DNA from: an uncultured Carnobacterium sp.
GTDB lineage: Bacteria > Bacillota > Bacilli > Lactobacillales > Aerococcaceae
DNA: 12,157 bases
Direction: 5' to 3'
Assembly (NCBI GenBank): GCA_937923125.1
Contig: CALALK010000006.1
Location: 1 to 12,157 of the forward strand
Part shown: positions 5,529-12,157 of the stretch, piece after piece
Numbering within the stretch: the first letter of the stretch is position 1
Layout of the letters: each line of letters starts with the position of its first letter
The notes under the pieces: generated by a model
Told to the model about the DNA's origin: nothing
The model's database searches: none
Seen by the model: only the letters and a program-made list of their open reading frames with translations
Position numbers and translations under genes: made by a program

Positions 5529-7256
5529 TTATTCTTGCATCATCCCTGCTTGGAGTTGATACATCTTATAATAGAGTCCTTCTTTTTCAAGAAGTTCTGT
5601 ATGCGTTCCGCTCTCTACGATTTCTCCTTTATCGAGCACAAAGATTTGGTTAGCATCTTGAATGGTCGATAATCGGTGCGCAATCGCTAAGGTCGTTCTT
5701 CCGTTTCTCATTTTCTTAAGAGACGTTTGAATGACTTCTTCGGTTTGCGAATCGATATTAGCAGTTGCTTCATCCAGAATCAGGATTTTCGGATTGGCCG
5801 CAATCGTTCGTGCAAAGGCGATTAATTGACGCTCACCGCTTGAGAACGTTGAGCCCTTTTCAGACACTTTATTGTCATATCCTTGTGGCAGTTGCTCGAT
5901 AAAATGATGTGCATCCACGAATTCGCTTGCTTGTTTGACTTCTTCGTCCGTGATGTCTTGGTACATACGAATATTGGAAGCCACTGTTCCATGGAACAAG
6001 AATGGATCTTGAAGCACGAGTCCGATTTTATCGCGAAGGACTTCCTGTGAATAGTGTTGAATAGGAATATCATCAATCAAGATTTCTCCTTCTTTGAAAT
6101 CATAGAATCGTAAGAAGAGATTCATGATAGAAGATTTCCCTGATCCAGTTGAACCAACAAAGGCGACAGTCTCTCCTGGATTCACCACAAAGTTAATATT
6201 CTTTAATACATTCCGTTTTCCATCATAAGAGAAAGTAACATTCTTGAATTCAATCTTCCCGTCTTTAATCTCAGTCACCTTCCCAAGTTGTTCAGGTTCG
6301 TAATCCGTATTATCGATTACTTCAAAGACACGAGTTGCTGCAATCATCGATGTTTGAATAATCGAGAAGTTTTGCGTCACATCGATTAATGGATTAAATA
6401 ACTGATTCGAGAATTGAATAAAGGCGTACATCACCCCTGCAGTCACTCCTGCTACTTCCCATGTAAGGCCAAAGTATAAAATAATGACCGCGTAGGCAAC
6501 AAGTTTTAACAGCGACATCGCTGGGCGAAGGAACAGACTATTCACATTAATTGAGCGATTCGAGAATTGCACATGCTCCTCGTTAATTTGTTCGAATTCT
6601 TTTCTTAAACGTTCTTCTTGGTTAAATGCCTGAATCATCTTCATCCCGTCAATACTTTCTGCTAGCTTCACGTTAATCTCGCTAAGCTTTTCACGCGTCT
6701 TCCGAATGACGCTATGAGAGAGACGGTTATAGATTTTAATGGATGCAAACATCACCGGAATAAAGAGAACCATTAATATCGTAAGGCCTACATTCATACT
6801 AAACATCGCAGATAAGGTGGCCACGACGATAAATAAGGTACTTAAAAACGTCGAGAAAATCGAACTAAACATATCGCTGACCGCCTGTGTATCGTTGGTT
6901 AACCTAGAAACGATGGCTCCAGCTGGTGTTGTATCAAAGTACGTCATATTGAGTTTTTGCATATTCGAAAAGGCCTCTTGACGTAAATCCCGTACAACAC
7001 TGTTGGATACATAGCTAAAGGCATAGGTCCCAATATACGTTAATAACACTCGCAGTAAGAATAGTGAGTAGTAAACCATAAGGAGCCAGTACCCCTCATT
7101 CCATGTGCCCTTTTCAATATACGTATCGATATAATAACGAGCCATCAATGGAATCACTGTTGCAGTCACACTGGATAAGAGGATAAATAAAATCGCAATC
7201 GTACTAGCCATCTTATACCGCCATAAGTAGGCAATGAGTCGATTAAAGGTCTTCAT
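5529..7256 (-). CDS. ABC multidrug exporter subunit, LmrD/BmrD-like (catalytic half)
   Basis: One half of a heterodimeric type IV ABC exporter: a six-helix membrane domain (about 15-305) fused to an ATPase domain (about 330-575). The ATPase shows Walker A GSTGSGKSS (368-376), Q-loop Gln416, Walker B ILILDE (491-496) with catalytic Glu496, and switch His527. The signature is SSGER (472-476) instead of LSGGQ, which is typical of the BmrD/LmrD side. The chosen ATG (7256) gives 575 residues and overlaps the upstream subunit's stop by 14 bases. A purine-rich GAGGAAGGGGG run lies about 14 bases before it. The longer frame to 7334 would overlap by 92 bases and adds an unconserved-looking basic tail. 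LDEATANID also matches BmrD/YheH. Substrates are inferred to be hydrophobic drugs. Confidence 0.93.
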   Translation of the reverse strand: MKTFNRLIAYLWRYKMASTIAILFILLSSVTATVIPLMARYYIDTYIEKGTWNEGYWLLMVYYSLFLLRVLLTYIGTYAFSYVSNSVVRDLRQEAFSNMQKLNMTYFDTTPAGAIVSRLTNDTQAVSDMFSSIFSTFLSTLFIVVATLSAMFSMNVGLTILMVLFIPVMFASIKIYNRLSHSVIRKTREKLSEINVKLAESIDGMKMIQAFNQEERLRKEFEQINEEHVQFSNRSINVNSLFLRPAMSLLKLVAYAVIILYFGLTWEVAGVTAGVMYAFIQFSNQLFNPLIDVTQNFSIIQTSMIAATRVFEVIDNTDYEPEQLGKVTEIKDGKIEFKNVTFSYDGKRNVLKNINFVVNPGETVAFVGSTGSGKSSIMNLFLRFYDFKEGEILIDDIPIQHYSQEVLRDKIGLVLQDPFLFHGTVASNIRMYQDITDEEVKQASEFVDAHHFIEQLPQGYDNKVSEKGSTFSSGERQLIAFARTIAANPKILILDEATANIDSQTEEVIQTSLKKMRNGRTTLAIAHRLSTIQDANQIFVLDKGEIVESGTHTELLEKEGLYYKMYQLQAGMMQE

Positions 7257-9009
7257 GTTCAACTGCACTTCCCCCTTCCTCAAGTGTCGCTTCAAGCTGT
7301 TGACGGTCGTAGGTTTTGGCATACCAACCACCAAGCGCCATTAATTCTTCATGCGTTCCTTTTTCAACAATACGTCCATCTTGGAGCACGATGATAAGGT
7401 CCGCATGCACAATCGCTGATAGACGGTGCGCTGTAATCATCGTTGTTTTGTCGCTGCGTTCACGTTTCAAGTTTTCTAAAATTAAATGCTCTGTCTTGGC
7501 ATCAACAGCCGATAACGAATCATCGAGCATTAAGATTTCAGGGTTCACAATAAGTGCACGTGCCATCGATAGACGTTGTTTTTGACCGCCTGATAAAAGC
7601 ACACCCTTCTCCCCAATTAACGTATCGAACCCTTCCGGCATCGCCATGATATCGTCATACAGTCCGCAGATTTTAGTCGCTTCTATAACGGCTTCATCAG
7701 GAAGCGTTGGATTTCCAAAACGGATATTGTCTTTAATCGACATCGCAAATAGAATCTGTTCTTGTGGCACATACCCCATCAGCGCGCGCAAGTCTTTAAT
7801 GCGATAGTCTTGAATGGAACGTCCATTCATCAAAATCTCTTCTTTTCCTGCATCATATTGACGAAGGAATAATTTTAAGAGCGTTGATTTCCCAGAACCT
7901 GTTGGGCCCACAATCCCCAGCGTTTGCCCTTGGTGAAGGCTAAATGCTACGTCTTCTAATGTTGGCACATCTTCGTATTGGAAGTTATGAATTGCAACAA
8001 CCATCTCACGAGCTTCTGTAATTGGAAGGGCCTGTCGAGATTCTTCTACTTGGCTTGTTTCTTCCATTAATTTTTCAATACGACGATATGAGATACTTGC
8101 ACGTTGACCGATATTCAGGAGCCAACCAATGGCTTGAAGCGGCCACACCAGCATATCTAAATACGTCATAAAGGTAATCATTTCCCCAACTGTAAATTCT
8201 CCGCGTTGGATTAAATATCCACCATATCCCAAACTGATTAAGTAGCTGAGACCCACGAAAATAAGAACAATTGGATCGAATAGATTATTATATTTTGCAG
8301 CGTGGTTATTCTTCTTCCATGCATCTTGGTTCGTTTTCCAAAACGACGCTGTTTCTTTTTCACCATAACCAAAAGATTTCGTCACTTTTATTCCAGAAAC
8401 ACTCTCGTTCACATGATTATTCAGTAAGGAGAAGGCTTCTTGTGATTCCTTATAGCTCTGATGCTCTGCACGAACGACAATATTCGTCGCAATCGCAAGT
8501 AGTGGCAATGGAATAATCGCAACGAGTGTCATTCGCCAATCCAGCACAAAAAACATCGTCGCCAGCGTCACTAACGCTGTAATCGAGGCATCGACAGCCG
8601 ACATCACACCTCCGCCTGCAGTCATGACAATAGCACTCACATCATTGGTCGCATGCGCCATTAAGTCCCCAGATCGATACTTTTGATAGAAGCTCGGAGA
8701 CATGCTTGTAAAGTGTTCGTATAATTGGTTTCTCAGTCTCTGCCCTAACGAGTTCGCAGTCCCAAAGATAAAAAGGCGCCACACGAAACGGAGTCCGTAC
8801 ATGGCAACTGCTGAAAGGAGCAATAGCAGTAAGTTCCATAATAAAGACGATGTTGTTAGCGTCTTGAGGTCGATGGAATCGACGACTTCCCCAATCACTC
8901 TTGGCGGAATGAGGTTGAATACACTGACGAGCGATAATGCAATGATTCCAATCGTGTATCGTTTCCACTCTAATTTAAAAAACCATGATAATTTCTTTAA
9001 TAAATACAT
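7243..9009 (-). CDS. ABC multidrug exporter subunit, LmrC/BmrC-like (degenerate-site half)
   Basis: First gene of the ABC operon, 588 residues, partner of the following subunit. The membrane domain spans about 15-310 and the ATPase domain about 335-575. Motifs are Walker A GPTGSGKST (368-376), Q-loop Gln416, a perfect signature LSGGQ (472-476), and Walker B ILMLDD (492-497). Asp497 stands where the catalytic glutamate normally lies; switch His528 is present. The LDDSLSAVDAKTE segment is characteristic of BmrC (YheI) and LmrC. Its Walker motifs would pair with the partner's odd SSGER signature to form the degenerate ATP site, while its LSGGQ completes the active site on the partner. The start ATG 9009 has AGGAG at 9016-9020. 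No bmrB-like leader peptide was found upstream. Confidence 0.94.
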   Translation of the reverse strand: MYLLKKLSWFFKLEWKRYTIGIIALSLVSVFNLIPPRVIGEVVDSIDLKTLTTSSLLWNLLLLLLSAVAMYGLRFVWRLFIFGTANSLGQRLRNQLYEHFTSMSPSFYQKYRSGDLMAHATNDVSAIVMTAGGGVMSAVDASITALVTLATMFFVLDWRMTLVAIIPLPLLAIATNIVVRAEHQSYKESQEAFSLLNNHVNESVSGIKVTKSFGYGEKETASFWKTNQDAWKKNNHAAKYNNLFDPIVLIFVGLSYLISLGYGGYLIQRGEFTVGEMITFMTYLDMLVWPLQAIGWLLNIGQRASISYRRIEKLMEETSQVEESRQALPITEAREMVVAIHNFQYEDVPTLEDVAFSLHQGQTLGIVGPTGSGKSTLLKLFLRQYDAGKEEILMNGRSIQDYRIKDLRALMGYVPQEQILFAMSIKDNIRFGNPTLPDEAVIEATKICGLYDDIMAMPEGFDTLIGEKGVLLSGGQKQRLSMARALIVNPEILMLDDSLSAVDAKTEHLILENLKRERSDKTTMITAHRLSAIVHADLIIVLQDGRIVEKGTHEELMALGGWYAKTYDRQQLEATLEEGGSAVEHEDL

Positions 9010-9040
9010 GTTTCTCTCCTTTCACGCGTCAATCTATTGT

Positions 9041-9068
9041 ACTATAGTCGACTATCTATTTCATACAA
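9041..9068 (-). promoter_or_regulatory. Candidate promoter of the ABC exporter operon
   Basis: The minus strand shows -35 TTGTAT (9063-9068), a 16-bp spacer and -10 TATAGT (9041-9046). TACAAT at 9037-9042 is an alternative -10 with a poor -35. The element lies between the MFS terminator and the ribosome site, the only space available for an operon promoter. Confidence 0.45.
9044..9055. promoter_or_regulatory. Palindrome in the ABC promoter, possible operator
   Basis: ATAGTCGACTAT is a perfect 12-bp palindrome that overlaps the candidate -10 and fills part of the spacer. This is the usual position for a repressor site at a drug-exporter promoter. No regulator gene lies in the window, and the regulator family cannot be named from the sequence. 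Confidence 0.4.
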
Positions 9069-9076
9069 TAAGTTCT

Positions 9077-9112
9077 AAAAAAGACAATCCTTCTCTTGTT
9101 GGAAAAGGATTG
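9077..9112 (-). terminator. Terminator of the MFS exporter gene
   Basis: CAATCCTT (9085-9092) pairs with AAGGATTG (9105-9112) around a 12-nt loop. On the minus strand a TCTTTTTT run follows (9084-9077). It begins 8 bases after the MFS stop codon and separates that gene from the ABC operon. Confidence 0.85.
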
Positions 9113-9120
9113 CCTATTAC

Positions 9121-10458
9121 TTAGTTTTTCTTTTGTGTTTGCGGATAAATCCATAAGAAGACAACAAGTGCCAAAACTCCTAAAGTCGTTACAAAGATGA
9201 TACTTGTTTGTCCTGCTGTTACTAAGTTCGAATCAAACGAGCTGAAAATACGAGCGATAATCGTTGTTGAAATTGCACCAGTGAACTGTTGCAAGGTATT
9301 CACGATACTATTTCCATCCGCTTGAATTTCCGGTTTCAACTGAGCTAACGAATATGTTACGTTACTTCCCATTACAAATCCAATCCCTGTCATAAAGATG
9401 ACGTTGAGGGCTAATAAAGGATAAATCGTTAATCCTGGGAAGAAGAAGCTGATGGATACTCCCCCAACAACTGCAAAGATTAACCCTGTTAAGAGTGGCT
9501 TTAGTGGACCTGCTTTATCATACCAGCGACCAGACAAGGCTGAAAGAACGGCTACCATCGCAGCCCCAGGGAACATAAAGAGCCCTGCCACTGTAGCTGT
9601 TTCGCCCCACGCTAATTGAATGTAGTTTGGATAAATAAACGATAATCCGAGTACCATTCCTTGGAAAGCTAAGACGATATATAATGTCGCGTTAAACGTC
9701 GCAAATTGGAACGGTTTGAACGACAAGAGTGCATTTTCTCGGTTAAAGTAAAAGAACGCTGCAAAAGCCACGACTACTACTCCAAGATAGACAACTGATA
9801 AATGTTCAATCGCCATCAGTAAGCTTGCAAGTCCAATTCCTAATGTCACAAACGCCATTAAGTTGAATGGTTGTTTCTTCGGAGATTCTTCTGTTGGAAT
9901 CGCCCAAAGTCCCATCACTAACGAGAATACTAAAAATGGAATCAATGCGTAGAAAATCGCACGCCATCCAAATGCGCTTGAGACAACCCCGCCAAATGTT
10001 GGACCGATTGGTGGAGCTAGTGCTGTTGTCATTGCTCCAATCCCAATGACGGTTCCATGTTGATGAAGCGGAACTTGGGATAATACGATATGGAACATTA
10101 GCGGAAGTGCAATCCCTGTTCCTATCCCTTGCATAAAGCGTCCGAGTAATAAAATCAATAAGTTTGGTGAAATACAGTCAATTAAGACCCCACCAATAAA
10201 TAAAAGGTTCGCTGCCAAGAAGAGTTGGCGAATCGTGTAGTTTCGTGTTAAATAAGCCGTAATTGGCACGACAATCGCAATGGCTAGTAAGTATCCTGTT
10301 GTGACCCATTGAATCCCTGAAGAATCTGTATTGAATTCTGTCATAAGGGTCGGGAAGGTAACGTTCATTGCAGTTTCAATCAACACGCCACAAAAGCTCA
10401 TAATCGCCGTTGCGACTACTGCTGGAATGACATGCCATGTTTTAGTTTGGTTTCCCAT
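9121..10458 (-). CDS. MFS drug:proton antiporter, DHA2 (EmrB/LmrB-like) family
   Basis: Inner-membrane exporter with 445 residues and about 14 predicted membrane segments, as in the DHA2 group. The first helix ends in IETAMNVTFPTLM (27-39), the DHA2 counterpart of the usual LDxTIVNVALP motif. GRFMQGIGTGIALPL (106-120) is motif B with Arg107. APPIGPTFGGVVSSAFGWRAIF (148-169) is the antiporter motif C followed by the conserved GWRxIF. QFTGAISTTIIARIF (391-405) is the late DHA2 motif. The start is ATG 10458, with AAAGGAG six bases upstream (10465-10471). The longer frame from 10491 begins at the ffh terminator and is unlikely. The substrate is unknown; drugs or toxic metabolites are inferred from the family. 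No regulator gene or clear promoter adjoins it. Confidence 0.93.
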   Translation of the reverse strand: MGNQTKTWHVIPAVVATAIMSFCGVLIETAMNVTFPTLMTEFNTDSSGIQWVTTGYLLAIAIVVPITAYLTRNYTIRQLFLAANLLFIGGVLIDCISPNLLILLLGRFMQGIGTGIALPLMFHIVLSQVPLHQHGTVIGIGAMTTALAPPIGPTFGGVVSSAFGWRAIFYALIPFLVFSLVMGLWAIPTEESPKKQPFNLMAFVTLGIGLASLLMAIEHLSVVYLGVVVVAFAAFFYFNRENALLSFKPFQFATFNATLYIVLAFQGMVLGLSFIYPNYIQLAWGETATVAGLFMFPGAAMVAVLSALSGRWYDKAGPLKPLLTGLIFAVVGGVSISFFFPGLTIYPLLALNVIFMTGIGFVMGSNVTYSLAQLKPEIQADGNSIVNTLQQFTGAISTTIIARIFSSFDSNLVTAGQTSIIFVTTLGVLALVVFLWIYPQTQKKN

Positions 10459-10464
10459 TGAGTT

Positions 10465-10471
10465 CTCCTTT
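10465..10471 (-). promoter_or_regulatory. Ribosome binding site fixing the MFS start
   Basis: AAAGGAG, six bases before ATG 10458. It shows that the 11 extra codons from 10491 are not translated. Confidence 0.8.
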
Positions 10472-10491
10472 CTTTGCGTTATCTTCACCAT

Positions 10492-10533
10492 AAAAAAACC
10501 GCAACCTTACTAGACAGTAAGATGTTGCGGTTT
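10492..10533 (-). terminator. Rho-independent terminator of ffh
   Basis: AAACCGCAAC (10496-10505) pairs with GTTGCGGTTT (10524-10533). An inner stem CTTACT/AGTAAG (10506-10511 with 10516-10521) closes on loop AGAC, with a 2-nt bulge between the stems. The minus strand continues with a run of seven T (10498-10492). It ends about 20 bases before the MFS ribosome site, so it could also lie in a leader of that gene. Confidence 0.92.
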
Positions 10534-10556
10534 AAATTATTTTATAACGCTGTTTC

Positions 10557-11993
10557 CTAACGTTTTTTCTTTAATTTTTTCAATTTATTTTGTTTTTGAC
10601 GGCGTGCGTATTGTTGCATACCGATTTGAGCGAGTTTGTTTCCACGTCCGCCCATGCCCATTTGGTTCATCATGCCTTCTAAGCCTTTCATATTACCGTT
10701 GGACATTTGGTTCATCATCTTCTTAGACTCGTTGAATTGTTTAATTAAACGGTTCACTTCAGCAAGAGGACGAGCCGAACCTGCCGCAATCCGTTTACGA
10801 CGAGCTTGTGATAAGATATCTGGATTTTCACGTTCTTGTGGAGTCATTGATAAGACAATAGCTTTCATACGTGCTGTATCTTTTGGATCCACTTTTAAGT
10901 CGTTTAGACCAGCCATTTTATTTAACCCTGGAATCATCTTCAAGATGTCTTCTAGTGGTCCCATCTTATTCACTTGGTCTAATTGGTCGATAAAGTCATT
11001 AAAGTCAAAAGTGTTTGCTTTAATTCTATCCGCCATCTCTTGCGCTTTTGCTTCATCGAAGTCTTGTTGCGCCTTCTCGATAAGGGTCATCATATCCCCC
11101 ATACCAAGAATACGAGAAGCCATACGTTCTGGATAGAAGATTTCGAAGTCTTCTAATTTTTCCCCACGACCTGTAAACTTAATTGGTTTTCCAGTAACGG
11201 AACGAATCGATAGAGCCGCACCACCACGAGTGTCCCCATCAAGTTTTGTAAGGATAACCCCTGAGATGTCCAAACGTTCATTAAATGTTTGAGCCACGTT
11301 TACGGCATCTTGCCCTGTCATTGAGTCGACAACGAGTAAGATTTCGCTTGGATTTGCGACTGCCTTGATGTTTTGTAATTCTTCCATCAAGTTTTCGTCA
11401 ATATGCAAACGACCGGCCGTATCGATAATGACTAAGTCGCGACCATCGATTTTCGCTTTTTCAATCGCTTGTTTTGCGATTTCCACTGGGCTTACTTGAT
11501 TTCCAAGTGAGAACACTGGGAAGTTTAATTGTTTCCCTAATGTTTGTAATTGGTCAATCGCGGCTGGACGGTACACGTCGGCAGCAACTAGTAATGGGCG
11601 TTTCTTTTCATGTTTTGCCATGAAGGAAGCCAATTTACCAGCAGTCGTAGTTTTACCGGCCCCTTGTAGACCGACCATCATCACTACCGTTGGCGGTTTC
11701 GCTTCGAAACGGAACGGCGCTTGTTCGCCACCCATTAATTCTGTTAATTCTTCGTTAACGATTTTAACGACTTGTTGTGCTGGTGATAATGCTTCAAGCA
11801 CATTGGCACCTAATGCACGTTCGTTCACTTTACGCACGAAGTCTTTTACAACTTTGAAGTTAACGTCGGCTTCTAAAAGCGCAAGACGCACTTCACGCAT
11901 CATTTGTTTTAAGTCAGCTTCCGTAATTTTTCCTTTTCGAGAAACGGAAGTCATCGCATTTTGCAGGCGATCTGATAATCCTTCGAATGCCAT
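10557..11993 (-). CDS. ffh: Signal recognition particle protein Ffh (SRP54 GTPase)
   Basis: GTPase that binds SRP RNA and signal sequences on ribosomes and delivers nascent membrane and secreted proteins to FtsY and SecYEG. It is full length at 478 residues. The N domain covers about 1-95. The G domain has GLQGAGKT (108-115), AADVYRPAAIDQL (137-149), DTAGRL (191-196), TKLDGDTRGGAALS (249-262) and TGRGEKLEDFE (274-284). The M domain (about 300-450) carries the RNA-binding stretch ARRKRIAAGSAR (397-408), where an alanine replaces the usual glycine of GSGR. It ends in a methionine-rich segment and a basic KLKKLKKKR tail. The start ATG 11993 has AAGGAG upstream. ylxM ends 17 bases before it, so the two form the usual operon, with the ffh terminator at 10492-10533. 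Confidence 0.98.
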   Translation of the reverse strand: MAFEGLSDRLQNAMTSVSRKGKITEADLKQMMREVRLALLEADVNFKVVKDFVRKVNERALGANVLEALSPAQQVVKIVNEELTELMGGEQAPFRFEAKPPTVVMMVGLQGAGKTTTAGKLASFMAKHEKKRPLLVAADVYRPAAIDQLQTLGKQLNFPVFSLGNQVSPVEIAKQAIEKAKIDGRDLVIIDTAGRLHIDENLMEELQNIKAVANPSEILLVVDSMTGQDAVNVAQTFNERLDISGVILTKLDGDTRGGAALSIRSVTGKPIKFTGRGEKLEDFEIFYPERMASRILGMGDMMTLIEKAQQDFDEAKAQEMADRIKANTFDFNDFIDQLDQVNKMGPLEDILKMIPGLNKMAGLNDLKVDPKDTARMKAIVLSMTPQERENPDILSQARRKRIAAGSARPLAEVNRLIKQFNESKKMMNQMSNGNMKGLEGMMNQMGMGGRGNKLAQIGMQQYARRQKQNKLKKLKKKR

Positions 11994-12010
11994 AATTTCA
12001 CTCCTTGAGT

Positions 12011-12157
12011 TTATTTATTCATCTCTTGTAATTTTGAAACGATTGAAGCAAGCTGTGTTGCCTCAGGATAGTTCTTTTGAATTTCTTTTTCTAATTCATC
12101 ATAGTGCTCTTGGCGTTTATAGAAATCAGCGACGAGATGTAGTTTCTCTTCGTAGTT
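12011..12157 (-). CDS. ylxM: YlxM-like SRP-associated protein, C-terminal 48 residues
   Basis: Only the last 48 codons plus the TAA stop (12013-12011) are in the window. The visible part, beginning NYEEKLHLVADFYKRQEHYDEL, is charged and helical and matches the C-terminal region of YlxM (UPF0122). The N-terminal helix-turn-helix region lies outside. YlxM is encoded directly before ffh in many Firmicutes and in streptococci has been shown to modulate SRP GTPase activity. The 17-base gap to ffh supports one operon. The identification rests on this short segment plus gene order. Confidence 0.8.
   Translation of the reverse strand, partial: NYEEKLHLVADFYKRQEHYDELEKEIQKNYPEATQLASIVSKLQEMNK

Noticed and set aside
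5553..5566. TGATACATCTTA in the ABC gene repeats the sequence at 5359-5370 at the edge of array unit 1
   Set aside because: It is a single 12-base match inside well-explained coding sequence, without a dyad partner; chance in AT-rich DNA is likely.
7257..7334. N-terminal extension of the second ABC subunit from ATG 7334
   Set aside because: It would overlap the upstream gene by 92 bases and adds 26 residues unlike exporter N-termini. ATG 7256 gives a standard start with a 14-base overlap.
10636..11136. Long plus-strand open frame (166 codons) opposite ffh
   Set aside because: It is antisense to unmistakable ffh coding sequence, with no family features in its translation.

Overview
The window reads as low-GC Gram-positive chromosome, most likely from the order Lactobacillales. 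A Carnobacteriaceae or Aerococcaceae relative is a guess only. The basis is the AT-rich DNA, strong AGGAGG-type ribosome sites, a DUF1033 gene beside ftsK, an acylphosphatase next to a lipoprotein-type YidC, the ylxM-ffh pair, and a LmrCD/BmrCD-like ABC pair. No phage, insertion sequence, tRNA, rRNA or CRISPR array was seen. All gene assignments come from reading motifs in the translations; no database search was run.

Layout. On the minus strand, 1-1031 holds the 5' part of a BMP/PnrA-family nucleoside-binding lipoprotein gene; its 3' end lies outside the window. A good sigma-A promoter and a PurBox-like site stand upstream of it. Next come ftsK (1150-3606) and a DUF1033 gene (3599-3913), which overlap by 8 bases and share one promoter. 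On the plus strand lie an acylphosphatase gene (4011-4283) and yidC (4352-5281), the latter with its own promoter. The rest is minus strand: a two-gene heterodimeric ABC multidrug exporter operon (5529-9009), a DHA2-type MFS drug exporter gene (9121-10458), ffh (10557-11993) and the 3' end of ylxM (12011-12157). Three start codons were moved from the longest reading frame on ribosome-site evidence: yidC, the second ABC subunit and the MFS gene.

How the genes work together. Two blocks concern membrane protein biogenesis: ylxM-ffh (SRP targeting) and yidC (insertase). ftsK serves chromosome segregation and division. The ABC pair and the MFS protein form an efflux block between them. The BMP lipoprotein is probably a purine nucleoside scavenger, and its upstream DNA fits PurR control.

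Most unusual feature. The convergent gap between yidC and the ABC operon (5282-5528) is occupied from 5333 to 5475 by three 32-bp units. Each unit is two abutting 16-bp dyads of the form GTAWCA-N4-TGWTAC, and the units repeat every 55-56 bp. Strong terminators close both sides, so the array sits where neither neighbour should be transcribed. I do not recognise it as a known element. No gene-free stretch exceeds 300 bases.
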